Assembly: GCA_964519805.1 (NCBI GenBank)
Contig: CAZFKN010000001.1
Span: forward strand, 22,772-86,771
Source: DASQPE01 sp964519805
GTDB lineage: Bacteria; Gemmatimonadota; Gemmatimonadetes; Gemmatimonadales; GWC2-71-9
DNA length: 64,000 bases
Direction: 5' to 3'
Below are positions 34,255-41,419 of this stretch, one piece after another (positions within the stretch are counted from its first letter, which is position 1; the number at the start of each line of letters is the position of its first letter). The notes beneath the pieces were generated by a model, which was not told the origin of the DNA, did not search any database, and was given only the letters and a program-made list of their open reading frames with translations. A program made the position numbers and the translations under genes.

Positions 34255-35910
34255 CTACATCACGCGGTACTTGGGGCCGCTGCCGCCCTCGCGGGGGGTC
34301 CACCGCGGTCCGAGCACGTCCGTCGCCTTGCAATCCACACAATTCGGCGCGTTCACCCGCAACTCGTCACCGACGCGCTCGTACACGCCGGCCGGGCACA
34401 TGTGGGCATAGAAGTCCGCCAACGCACCGCTCACATCCCGCCCGACCACGAGGTGCGAGGGGATCGTGTCGCGAGTCGCGTTGCCGGACTTGAAGACCGC
34501 GTCGACCTTGCTGAACGTGAGCGTCCCGTCCGGGGTGAACCCATGCGCCGGTCGCATGGAACGCTGAGTGGCCGCATCCTCAGGCATCACCACGCGGCCG
34601 CCTGGAAAGCGCCCGCCGGTGAGGGTCATCAGGCCGGCCTTCAGTCCGCCGAGGTAGAGCCCGTCCTTGAACGCCAGCCGCATGTTGCGGGTGCGATAGA
34701 GGTCGTGCGCGATGAAGCTCGCGTCGACCAGCCGGTCGTACTGCGCTAACGCCTCGGCCCCGCCAGCGCCGGTCGAGAACGCGTCGAAGGCGGCCCGGGC
34801 GGCGAAGATCCCTGACTGCATGGCGTAGTGAATGCCCTTGAGGGACGGGACGTCGACGAAGCCCGCCGCATCGCCCACGAGCAGCAGTCCCTCGCCGTAC
34901 CGCTGCTCGGGCAACGCGTGGAAACCGCCCTCGGGGATTGTTTTCGCGCCCCACTCCAGCAGTTGACCACCCTCGAGCTGCGGGCGAAAGAGAGGATGCA
35001 GCTTCATCCGCTGGAGCAGCTCGTGCACGTCGAGCGATGCGTCGTGATAGTCGAGGCCGACAACGAGTCCGGTGGCAACCTGTCCCGGCCCCAAGGGATA
35101 CATGAAGCTGCCGCCAAACGCGTCCGACGGGAGCGGCCAGCCCAGCGTGTGGATTACGCGATCCAGCGGGCGCTTCACACCCCACACCTCCTTCACGCCG
35201 AGCGCGAAGATCTGGGGATTCGGCGATCCCACGTGTCGCCACTCGCGCCAGGCCTGCGTCAGCATCCCACGGGTCCCCTCGGCGAGGACCGTGATCTTTG
35301 CGGTGACGTCGGTCGCCTCCTGATACCCCGCGCCAGGCTCGCCGCCGCGATCGAGGCCGGATGCGGCGGTGCGAACGCCCCGCACGGCCTGACCCTCGAC
35401 CAGGAGCGACGCGACGGGGAATCCCGGAAAGAGGTGGATGCCCGCTTCCTCCGCCTTTTCTCCGAGCCACCGCACGATCTCGCAGATCGACGCCGTGTAG
35501 AATCCCGAGTTGTGCATCGTGGGCGGGGTAGGGATGCGCTGCGCCCGCCGTTCGGTGAGGAAGTAGACCGCTTCGCTTGTGACTCGCTGGCGGAACGGGA
35601 GCCGGTCGGGGGAGAACTCCGGAAACAGGTACCGGAATGGCCCGGGATTCACCACGGCGCCCGAGAGGCTATGCTCGCCGAGACTGCCCGCCTTCTCGAG
35701 AACGGCTACGTTCAGGTCGGGTACGCTCTTTCCGGCATCACGGGCTTGCCTGACGAGCCGCGCAAGCTCGATGGCGCAGGCCAGCCCGCCGGGCCCGCCG
35801 CCCACGATCACCACATCCATCTCGATCGCCTCCGAACTCGGCGGCTCCGCGAGGATCAGGCGGCCGAGCGGAAGCGGGGGCTGATGCTGGATCGGCAGGA
35901 TGGAGCCCAC
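34255..35910 (-). CDS. Electron-transfer flavoprotein:quinone oxidoreductase
   Basis: Membrane-associated flavoprotein that passes electrons from ETF to the quinone pool, about 551 aa from GTG 35910. The FAD-binding GGGPGGLACAIELARL is near residue 40. EHSLSGAVVNPG, LAEGTRGMLTQAW and LLVGDAAGFVDVPSLKGIHYAMQSG are diagnostic of ETF-QO/FixC. The C-terminal Fe-S region CPAGVYE...NCVDCKATDV keeps three cysteines; the fourth (normally C-x2-C-x2-C) is Thr. etfAB are coded 1.4 kb away, and acyl-CoA dehydrogenase is 6 kb away. The longer frame to 35967 enters spacer sequence. Confidence 0.93.
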   Translation of the reverse strand: MGSILPIQHQPPLPLGRLILAEPPSSEAIEMDVVIVGGGPGGLACAIELARLVRQARDAGKSVPDLNVAVLEKAGSLGEHSLSGAVVNPGPFRYLFPEFSPDRLPFRQRVTSEAVYFLTERRAQRIPTPPTMHNSGFYTASICEIVRWLGEKAEEAGIHLFPGFPVASLLVEGQAVRGVRTAASGLDRGGEPGAGYQEATDVTAKITVLAEGTRGMLTQAWREWRHVGSPNPQIFALGVKEVWGVKRPLDRVIHTLGWPLPSDAFGGSFMYPLGPGQVATGLVVGLDYHDASLDVHELLQRMKLHPLFRPQLEGGQLLEWGAKTIPEGGFHALPEQRYGEGLLLVGDAAGFVDVPSLKGIHYAMQSGIFAARAAFDAFSTGAGGAEALAQYDRLVDASFIAHDLYRTRNMRLAFKDGLYLGGLKAGLMTLTGGRFPGGRVVMPEDAATQRSMRPAHGFTPDGTLTFSKVDAVFKSGNATRDTIPSHLVVGRDVSGALADFYAHMCPAGVYERVGDELRVNAPNCVDCKATDVLGPRWTPREGGSGPKYRVM

Positions 35911-35961
35911 GGGTCTCCTTGGCGACGGGCGGGAACGGGCGAGAGAAGATAACGCAATCCG

Positions 35962-35993
35962 GTTCACTGTTCACCGTTCACCGTTTACTGTTC
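35962..35993. repeat. Heptad array, copy 4 (single arm)
   Basis: GTTCAC-TGTTCAC-CGTTCAC-CGTTTAC-TGTTC without an opposing arm. It lies between the divergent ETF-QO and aminotransferase genes and ends 6 nt before the aminotransferase ATG (36000), where a ribosome-binding site would normally be. Confidence 0.88.
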
Positions 35994-35999
35994 CAGCCC

Positions 36000-37250
36000 A
36001 TGACCGGCCCTCATCGTATCCCGGGGTTCCGCGCCGTCCCGTTCACCGGCGTCATCTACGTCATGGCCGAGGCGGCCCGCCAGGGCTTCCGCCACGGGCA
36101 CCCGGACTGGTGCAACCTCGGTCAAGGGATGCCGGAGACGGGCCCCTTGCCCGGCGCGCCGCCGAGGGTCGAGCACGTGGACATCAGCCTGGACGACCAG
36201 GAGTACGCGCCGATTCCCGGGATCTGGGAGCTGCGACGGGCGGTCGCGGAGCTTTACAACCAGCTGTATCGACAGGACCGGTCGTCGAAGTACACCGAGC
36301 GCAACGTCTGTATCTGTGGCGGGGGGCGTGCGTCGCTCACGCGCGCGGTCGCCGCGCTCGGCCACATCAACCTCGGCCATTTCCTGCCCGACTACACGGC
36401 GTACGAAGAGCTGCTCGACATCTTCAAGGCGTTCACCGCCATCCCCATCCTGCTGGACCCGGCCAAGGGCTATCAGTTCGGACTCGACGATCTTCGCCGG
36501 GAGATCACCGGGCGCGGGCTGTCGGCGTTGCTGCTGTCGAACCCCTGCAATCCGACGGGCAAGGTCATCCGGGGCGCCGAGCTTGCGGCCTGGGTGGCGG
36601 CCGCCCGGGAGCTTCAGTGCTCGCTGCTCGTGGATGAGTTCTACTCGCACTACGTGTGGGCCGACGGAGGTCAAATGGTGTCCGCGGCACGCTACGTCGA
36701 GGACGTCGAGACCGACCCGGTCGTGCTGTTCGACGGGTTCACCAAGAACTGGCGCTACCCGGGCTGGCGGTGCAGCTGGATCGTGGGCCCGCAGCAGGTG
36801 ATCGACGCTGTGTCGAGCAGCGGGTCGTTCCTCGACGGGGGCGGGAGCAAGCCGCTGCAACGCTCGGCTGTGCCGCTGCTCGCGCCGGATGTCGCGTGCG
36901 GCGAAACGGCGGCGATCCAACGGGCGTTCGGACGCAAGCGCCGAATCCTGCTCGACGGCCTGCGTGACGCGGGCATGCGGTTCGACCTCGAGCCGGAAGG
37001 GACGTTCTACTGCTGGGCCGACTTGTCCGGACTGCCGGGGGGACTCGCCGACGGCATGACGCTGTTCCGAACCCTGCTGGGGCACAAGGTGATCTGCGTG
37101 CCGGGGGAATTCTTCGACGTGAATCCCGGGAAGCGGCGCAGTAACCGGCCGTCCCGCTTCAAGAGCTACATGCGATTTTCGTTCGGGGCGGAAGAGGGAC
37201 AGGTGGTGGCGGGAGTGGAGAGGATCCAAAAGGCAGTTGGAACACGGTGA
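36000..37250 (+). CDS. Class I/II pyridoxal-phosphate aminotransferase
   Basis: PLP-dependent aminotransferase of 416 aa, fold type I. SNPCNPTGKVI is the conserved Asn/Pro region, LLVDEFYSHYVW holds the cofactor-binding Asp and Tyr, and the Schiff-base lysine is in FDGFTKNWRYPGWRCSW. The C-terminal carboxylate-binding arginine is in YMRFSFGAE. Substrate is not determinable, though an aromatic or branched-chain donor is plausible next to ETF genes. The stop codon TGA (37248-37250) is formed by the first unit of repeat copy 5. Confidence 0.88.
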   Translation: MTGPHRIPGFRAVPFTGVIYVMAEAARQGFRHGHPDWCNLGQGMPETGPLPGAPPRVEHVDISLDDQEYAPIPGIWELRRAVAELYNQLYRQDRSSKYTERNVCICGGGRASLTRAVAALGHINLGHFLPDYTAYEELLDIFKAFTAIPILLDPAKGYQFGLDDLRREITGRGLSALLLSNPCNPTGKVIRGAELAAWVAAARELQCSLLVDEFYSHYVWADGGQMVSAARYVEDVETDPVVLFDGFTKNWRYPGWRCSWIVGPQQVIDAVSSSGSFLDGGGSKPLQRSAVPLLAPDVACGETAAIQRAFGRKRRILLDGLRDAGMRFDLEPEGTFYCWADLSGLPGGLADGMTLFRTLLGHKVICVPGEFFDVNPGKRRSNRPSRFKSYMRFSFGAEEGQVVAGVERIQKAVGTR

Positions 37251-37353
37251 ACGGTAAACAGTGAACGGCAAACAGGATCCCGGGCGAGGCCTCCCGCTCA
37301 CTGTTCACCGTTGACTGTTCACCGCTGTTCTCACTTCTCACTTCTCACTTTCC
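37247..37353. repeat. Heptad inverted-repeat element, copy 5, with GTGAGAA extension
   Basis: Left GTGAACG-GTAAACA-GTGAACG-GCAAACA-GG (37247-37276). Right CGCTCAC-TGTTCAC-CGTTGAC-TGTTCAC (37295-37322). Three TCACTTC-type units (37331-37351) follow. It lies between two convergent genes and contributes the stop codons of both: the aminotransferase (TGA in the first unit) and etfA (TGA in a TCACTTC unit). Confidence 0.9.
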
Positions 37354-38308
37354 TGATCTCCTCGGTAAGCCGAGGCAGTATCTCGAACAGATCCCCCACG
37401 ATTCCGTAGTCGGCCACCTTGAAGATCGGCGCATCCTTGTCCCGATTGATCGCGACGATGGTCTTGGCGGTGCGCATGCCGGCCAGGTGCTGGATCGCGC
37501 CCGAGATCCCGACCGCGATGTACAGCCCGGGACTCACGGTCTTCCCCGTCTGGCCCACCTGCGCCGCGTGATCGCGCCAGCCTGCATCCACCACGGCGCG
37601 GCTCGCCCCCACTGCGGTGTTGCCAAGCGCTTCCGCCAGCTCCTCGAGCAGCTTGAAGTTTGCTGGCTCCTTGAGGCCGCGGCCGCCGGACACGACGATC
37701 GGCGCTTCGCTGACGTCGAGCGCCGCCTTCTCCGACGCCTTCAGGGCCCGGACCGTCACCCGTGCCTCGAACGCCGGCACCGCGACCGGCTCGACGCCAC
37801 CGGTCTGAGACGCGTCCTTGGCGCGCGGCTGGAATGCATTCGGCCGCACGGTGACGATCGCCGGAGTGGCGCGGAGCTTGACCTGCTGGATCGCCCGGCC
37901 GGCGTACACCGGGCGCGTGGCGACCAGCGCCCCATCGCGGAAGCCGAGCGCCGTCACGTCACTCGCGAGCCCCACACCCAGCTTCGCGGCCACCCTGGGC
38001 GCCAGGTCCCTTCCCGTGGCGGTCGCGGCGAGGAGCACCGCGGAGTGTCCGGCCGTGAGCGAGGCGACCGTCGTCGCGAAGCCGTCGGGGCTGTACCGCG
38101 CGAAGTCCGGGTGCTTCGCCAGGAGCACCCGGTCGGCCCCAAAGCCGCGGAGGTCGTCAACGCCGGCGGGGGCGTCGGCCGCGAGCACGACTGCGTCTAC
38201 CGAGCCCGTCGTCCCGGCCAGCTCGCGCGCCAACGCGAGCAGCTCGTGCGAGACCTTCCGGACGGCGCCCTCGCGCGCCTCCATGACGACCAGCATCGTC
38301 GCGGTCAT
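37331..38308 (-). CDS. etfA: Electron-transfer flavoprotein alpha subunit
   Basis: FAD-carrying subunit of ETF, 325 aa, which accepts electrons from acyl-CoA and other dehydrogenases. The C-terminal FAD domain is complete: SGGRGLKEPANFKLLEELA, VGASRAVVDAGW, QVGQTGKTVSPGLYIAVGIS, GAIQHLAGM, and IVAINRDKDAPIFKVADYGIVGD. The N-terminal domain is typical. ATG 38308 starts one base after the etfB stop. The stop lies in repeat copy 5. Confidence 0.96.
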   Translation of the reverse strand: MTATMLVVMEAREGAVRKVSHELLALARELAGTTGSVDAVVLAADAPAGVDDLRGFGADRVLLAKHPDFARYSPDGFATTVASLTAGHSAVLLAATATGRDLAPRVAAKLGVGLASDVTALGFRDGALVATRPVYAGRAIQQVKLRATPAIVTVRPNAFQPRAKDASQTGGVEPVAVPAFEARVTVRALKASEKAALDVSEAPIVVSGGRGLKEPANFKLLEELAEALGNTAVGASRAVVDAGWRDHAAQVGQTGKTVSPGLYIAVGISGAIQHLAGMRTAKTIVAINRDKDAPIFKVADYGIVGDLFEILPRLTEEIRKVRSEK

Positions 38309-38309
38309 G

Positions 38310-39059
38310 CTAGAGCACCTTCGCTTCGGCGCGCAGCAGCCGCACCAGCTCGGGCACGGCGTCCGTTCCCTCGCCCACGATTCGGCCCGCCTTCCGCTCG
38401 GCCGGATACCCGAGACCAAGCACCTCGATCGAGCCAGCGCCGAGCGACACGGGTTTCACGTCCAGCGGCTTCTTCTTCGCGGCCATGATCCCCTTGAGCG
38501 AGGGGAGACGGGGATTGTTGAGCCCCTTGTCGCAGCTGAGCACGGCCGGCAGCCGGCAGACGACGACCTCGACACCGCCCTCGACCTCCCGCTCCGCCTC
38601 GACGGCACCATCCGCGATCGTGAGGTGCGCCACGGACGACACACAGGGCAACCCGAGCAGCTCGGCCACCATCAGGCCGACCTGCTGGTTGTAGTCGTCC
38701 ACCGCAAGCTTGCCGAACAGGATCAGGTCGAAGCCACCGGCCCTGAGCTCCGCCGCCATCGCCCGGGCCACCTCGAGTCCGTCCGGCGAGCCGGGCGACT
38801 GGAGCAAGACGGCCCGGTCGATCCCCATGGCGAGTGCGCTGCGGAGGGTCTCCTGAGCGGCGTCGGTACCGAGCGAGTAGGCGACGGTCTCGCCGGCGCC
38901 CGCTTTCTCCTTGAGCGCCAGCGCCTCTTCGACCGCGAACTCGTCGTAGGGATTGAGGACGAACTTGAGGCCGGCCTCATCGATGGATTTACCATCGGGC
39001 CCGACAGTGATCTTGGCGACCGTGTCCGGTACCCGCTTGAGGCACACCGCGATCTTCAA
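38310..39059 (-). CDS. etfB: Electron-transfer flavoprotein beta subunit
   Basis: Beta subunit of ETF, 249 aa. MKIAVCLKRVPDT, FVLNPYDEFAVEEALALKEK, and LILFGKLAVDDYNQQVGLMVAELLGLP (the last two being the AMP-binding and ETF-beta signature regions) are visible. GIMAAKKKPLDVKPV corresponds to the recognition loop that contacts dehydrogenase partners. It forms an operon with etfA and is divergent from a TetR-family gene whose operator lies 140 bp away. Confidence 0.96.
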   Translation of the reverse strand: MKIAVCLKRVPDTVAKITVGPDGKSIDEAGLKFVLNPYDEFAVEEALALKEKAGAGETVAYSLGTDAAQETLRSALAMGIDRAVLLQSPGSPDGLEVARAMAAELRAGGFDLILFGKLAVDDYNQQVGLMVAELLGLPCVSSVAHLTIADGAVEAEREVEGGVEVVVCRLPAVLSCDKGLNNPRLPSLKGIMAAKKKPLDVKPVSLGAGSIEVLGLGYPAERKAGRIVGEGTDAVPELVRLLRAEAKVL

Positions 39060-39172
39060 TGCCGACCCTCGTGGTCAGAGTCTGGTGGTTGTACGGCCGC
39101 GGCAAAAGTAGCGGTGGGGGCGGCGGCGGGGTAGCGGGAACGGTGGGTGGCGGGGTTGGCCGAGCGCTCGAG

Positions 39173-39216
39173 TTGACCGGCAATGCGACTCTCCGTATTA
39201 TGAACCCGGATTCATA
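39173..39216 (+). promoter_or_regulatory. tetR promoter with overlapping palindromic operator
   Basis: TTGACC (39173-39178), 17 bases, TATTAT (39196-39201) form a strong sigma-70 promoter. A near-perfect palindrome TATGAACCCGGATTCATA (39199-39216, arms TATGAA/TTCATA) overlaps the -10 box and the expected start point. This is the usual place and size for a TetR-family operator, suggesting autorepression and possibly joint control of the divergent etfBA. Confidence 0.72.
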
Positions 39217-39245
39217 TTCACTATTACACAACCGAGGAACTGGCG

Positions 39246-39890
39246 ATCCCATCCGCCCGCCCACCCCGCCAGGCTCGCAGCCGGGCCTCCCTCGATCGCC
39301 TCCTCAGCGCGGTCGAGCTGGTCATCGCTGAGCGCGGCGTCGCCGACCTCACCGTCCAGGATGTCGCCCGCCGGGCCGGGCTCGCCGCCGGCACTCTCTA
39401 CACCCGGTTCGACGGCAAGGACGCCCTGCTCCGCGCCTTCACCGTCGCCTTCTTCGCCCGCGCGCGCCGCACCGCGGACCAGCTCTTCGACGATGCCCGC
39501 TGGCGCGAAATGTCGCCCCGCACCCTGGTCGGTGCCACCGTCCGCGTCGTGGTGAAGAGCTACCGGGCCAAGCGTTCGCTCCTACGCGCACTGTACCTCT
39601 ACGTCCGCAGCCACCCGGACGCCGAGTTCCGCACCGAGGCTGCGGCATTCAACAGCGAATTCGTGCGCCGGCTGACGGCCCTCCTGCTCCGGCATCGCCG
39701 CGCCATGCGGCACCCCACCCCAGAGCGTGGCGTCCTCCTCGGCCTGTTGCTGGTCGACGCGGCGGCAAAGGAGACAATCCTCTTCGGCGATGGCCGTCCC
39801 ACGGATCTGCTCGTCTCCGACGAGGAGCTCGCCGGAACGCTGACCGACCTCTACTGTGAACTGCTTGGCATTCCGGAGGCGACGTCATGA
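39246..39890 (+). CDS. TetR family transcriptional regulator, start uncertain
   Basis: Regulator of about 214 aa. The helix-turn-helix is TVQDVARRAGLAAGTLYTRFDGKDALLRAF, preceded by the usual helix LLSAVELVIAERGVADL. The ligand domain is unassigned. In this frame no ATG, GTG or TTG exists between the in-frame stop at 39201 and the HTH. A GAGGA Shine-Dalgarno (39234-39238) stands 7 nt before ATC 39246, and CTG 39240 is the other option. An ATG at 39200 is in another frame, so a sequencing indel is possible. By location it may control etfBA and the downstream hydrolase. Confidence 0.78.
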   Translation: MPSARPPRQARSRASLDRLLSAVELVIAERGVADLTVQDVARRAGLAAGTLYTRFDGKDALLRAFTVAFFARARRTADQLFDDARWREMSPRTLVGATVRVVVKSYRAKRSLLRALYLYVRSHPDAEFRTEAAAFNSEFVRRLTALLLRHRRAMRHPTPERGVLLGLLLVDAAAKETILFGDGRPTDLLVSDEELAGTLTDLYCELLGIPEATS

Positions 39891-40911
39891 GCGGGCGGGA
39901 TCGAGTCGAGACGGGCACGGTCCGCACCCGGGACGGACTCAGCCTGCACTACGAGGTGCACGGCGGGGAGGGCGCGACGCTCCTGGTGCCGCTGGCCTGC
40001 TGGACCCTGCCGGACATCGCGTCGCTGCTCCCGGGCCTGAGAATCATCGGCTACGACCCGCGTGGTCGAGGCCGCTCCGACGCCGTCGCCGCCGCCACGG
40101 AGGTCGGCATCNNNNNNNNNNNNNNNNNNNNNNNNNNNNNNNNNNNNNNNNNNNNNNNNNNNNNNNNNNNNNNNNNNNNNNNNNNNNNNNNNNNNNNNNN
40201 NNNNNNNNNNNCCCGCGTGGTCGAGGCCGCTCCGACGCCGTCGCCGCCGCCACGGAGGTCGGCATCGAGGCCGACCTGGCGGACCTGGAGCAGGTTCGGG
40301 CGGCCGTCGGCCTCGAGCGGGTGGCTCTGCTCGGCTGGTCCTACTTCGGTGGTCTGGCAGCACGTTACGCGCTGGCGCACGGCGATCGGGTCAGCGCCCT
40401 CGTGCTGGTCGCTCCGCTCCCGATCCGCCGAATCCCCCATTTCGGCCAGGGCGCCCAGGCCGTCGCGGACCGCATCGATGCCGACGCGATGGCGTCGCTC
40501 GGTCGGGACGCGCGGGCCGGGATCCACACTGCCGAGCCGGAGAAATTCTGCCGTGGGTGGTACCGCGCCCTTGCGTCCGCCTACGCGGCCGCTCCCGGTG
40601 CCCTCGACCGCATGCGCGCCGACCCCTGCCGGTGTCCGAACGAGCAACCTGCGGCGGTCAACACCCTGCTGGGACGGATCTGGCAGACGATGGGGGACTG
40701 GGACTGGCGGGGGGACTTCCGGCGATTGGACACACCCACGCTCGTGCTCTACGGCGACGCGGATTTCCAACCCCGCGCTACTGCGGACGAGTGGAGCCGT
40801 CTGCCGAGCGCCCGCCTGGTCACACTGGCCCGCGCGGGACACCTGGCCTGGCTGGACCGCCCGGATGCCTTTGGTGGGGCGATCAGGAGCTTCCTCGGCG
40901 CCCCAGGATGA
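39887..40911 (+). CDS. Alpha/beta hydrolase, interrupted by an assembly gap
   Basis: Single-domain alpha/beta hydrolase. The nucleophile elbow is GWSYFGG, the acid is in LVLYGDADFQP and the histidine in ARAGHLAWLDRP. The first 75 codons lie before a 100-base N run and the rest after it in a different frame. The last 55 bases before the run are repeated exactly after it. Removing the run and one copy (155 bases) restores a continuous 289-aa protein, reading EVGI-EADLADLEQ across the joint. ATGA overlap with tetR suggests one operon. Substrate unknown. Confidence 0.85.
40057..40266. other. Scaffold gap with 55-base duplicated flanks
   Basis: 100 N (40112-40211) lie between two identical 55-base segments (40057-40111 and 40212-40266). 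This is the mark of two contigs that overlap by one k-mer but were joined with a fixed gap. The real sequence very probably has neither N nor duplication. Confidence 0.92.
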
Positions 40912-41419
40912 CCCTCAGTTTGCCCAACGCTCGCCAGAGCCGAGTGCGGACCGCCGCTCCCCGAATGCCCAGGATTGCCGCGATCTCGTCGTAGTCCAGC
41001 CCGCTGCCATACCTGAGGCTCACCACTTCCCGGTCCCGCTCGCCCAGCCGGCCCATCGCCTCGAGCAAGCCCCTCACCTCCTCCTGGTGCAGAAGCCGCT
41101 CTTCCGGCGAGGGGGCGTCGGACACCAGGTCGCGGAGCGATTCGATCGGCACCGCCGCGCGGTGCCGAGCACGGCGCCGGGTGTCCCGCAGCACGTTCTG
41201 GGCGATGCGGAACAGCCACGCCTTGGCGCTGCCCCGGCTGGGGTCGAAGGTCCCGGCCGCGCGCACGACGCGCAGGAACGTCTCGGCCGTCAGCTCCTCC
41301 GCCTCGTCCGCGGAGAGGACATGGTAGCGGAGGTAGCGGTAGATACGGGTGCCGAACTCCGCGTACCATTGCTCGCACGCGTCGGCGACCTGTCGGGAAG
41401 CCTGACCGGTGCCGGTCAT
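40883..41419 (-). CDS. ECF-type sigma factor coupled to acyl-CoA dehydrogenase
   Basis: Sigma-70 family protein of 178 aa. Region 2 is RIYRYLRYHVLSADEAEELTAETFLRVVRA plus AKAWLFRIAQNVLRDTRRRARH. Region 4 is DREVVSLRYGSGLDYDEIAAILGIRGAAVRTRLWRALGKLR. No anti-sigma gene is adjacent. It overlaps the end of the acyl-CoA dehydrogenase gene as ATGA, so it is made with that enzyme. Its 3' end overlaps the convergent hydrolase gene by 29 bases. Confidence 0.88.
   Translation of the reverse strand: MTGTGQASRQVADACEQWYAEFGTRIYRYLRYHVLSADEAEELTAETFLRVVRAAGTFDPSRGSAKAWLFRIAQNVLRDTRRRARHRAAVPIESLRDLVSDAPSPEERLLHQEEVRGLLEAMGRLGERDREVVSLRYGSGLDYDEIAAILGIRGAAVRTRLWRALGKLRVILGRRGSS

Noticed and set aside
40057..40266. 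True tandem duplication around the N run
   Set aside because: The identical 55-base length at both N runs in the window and restoration of the frame on merging indicate an assembly artefact.
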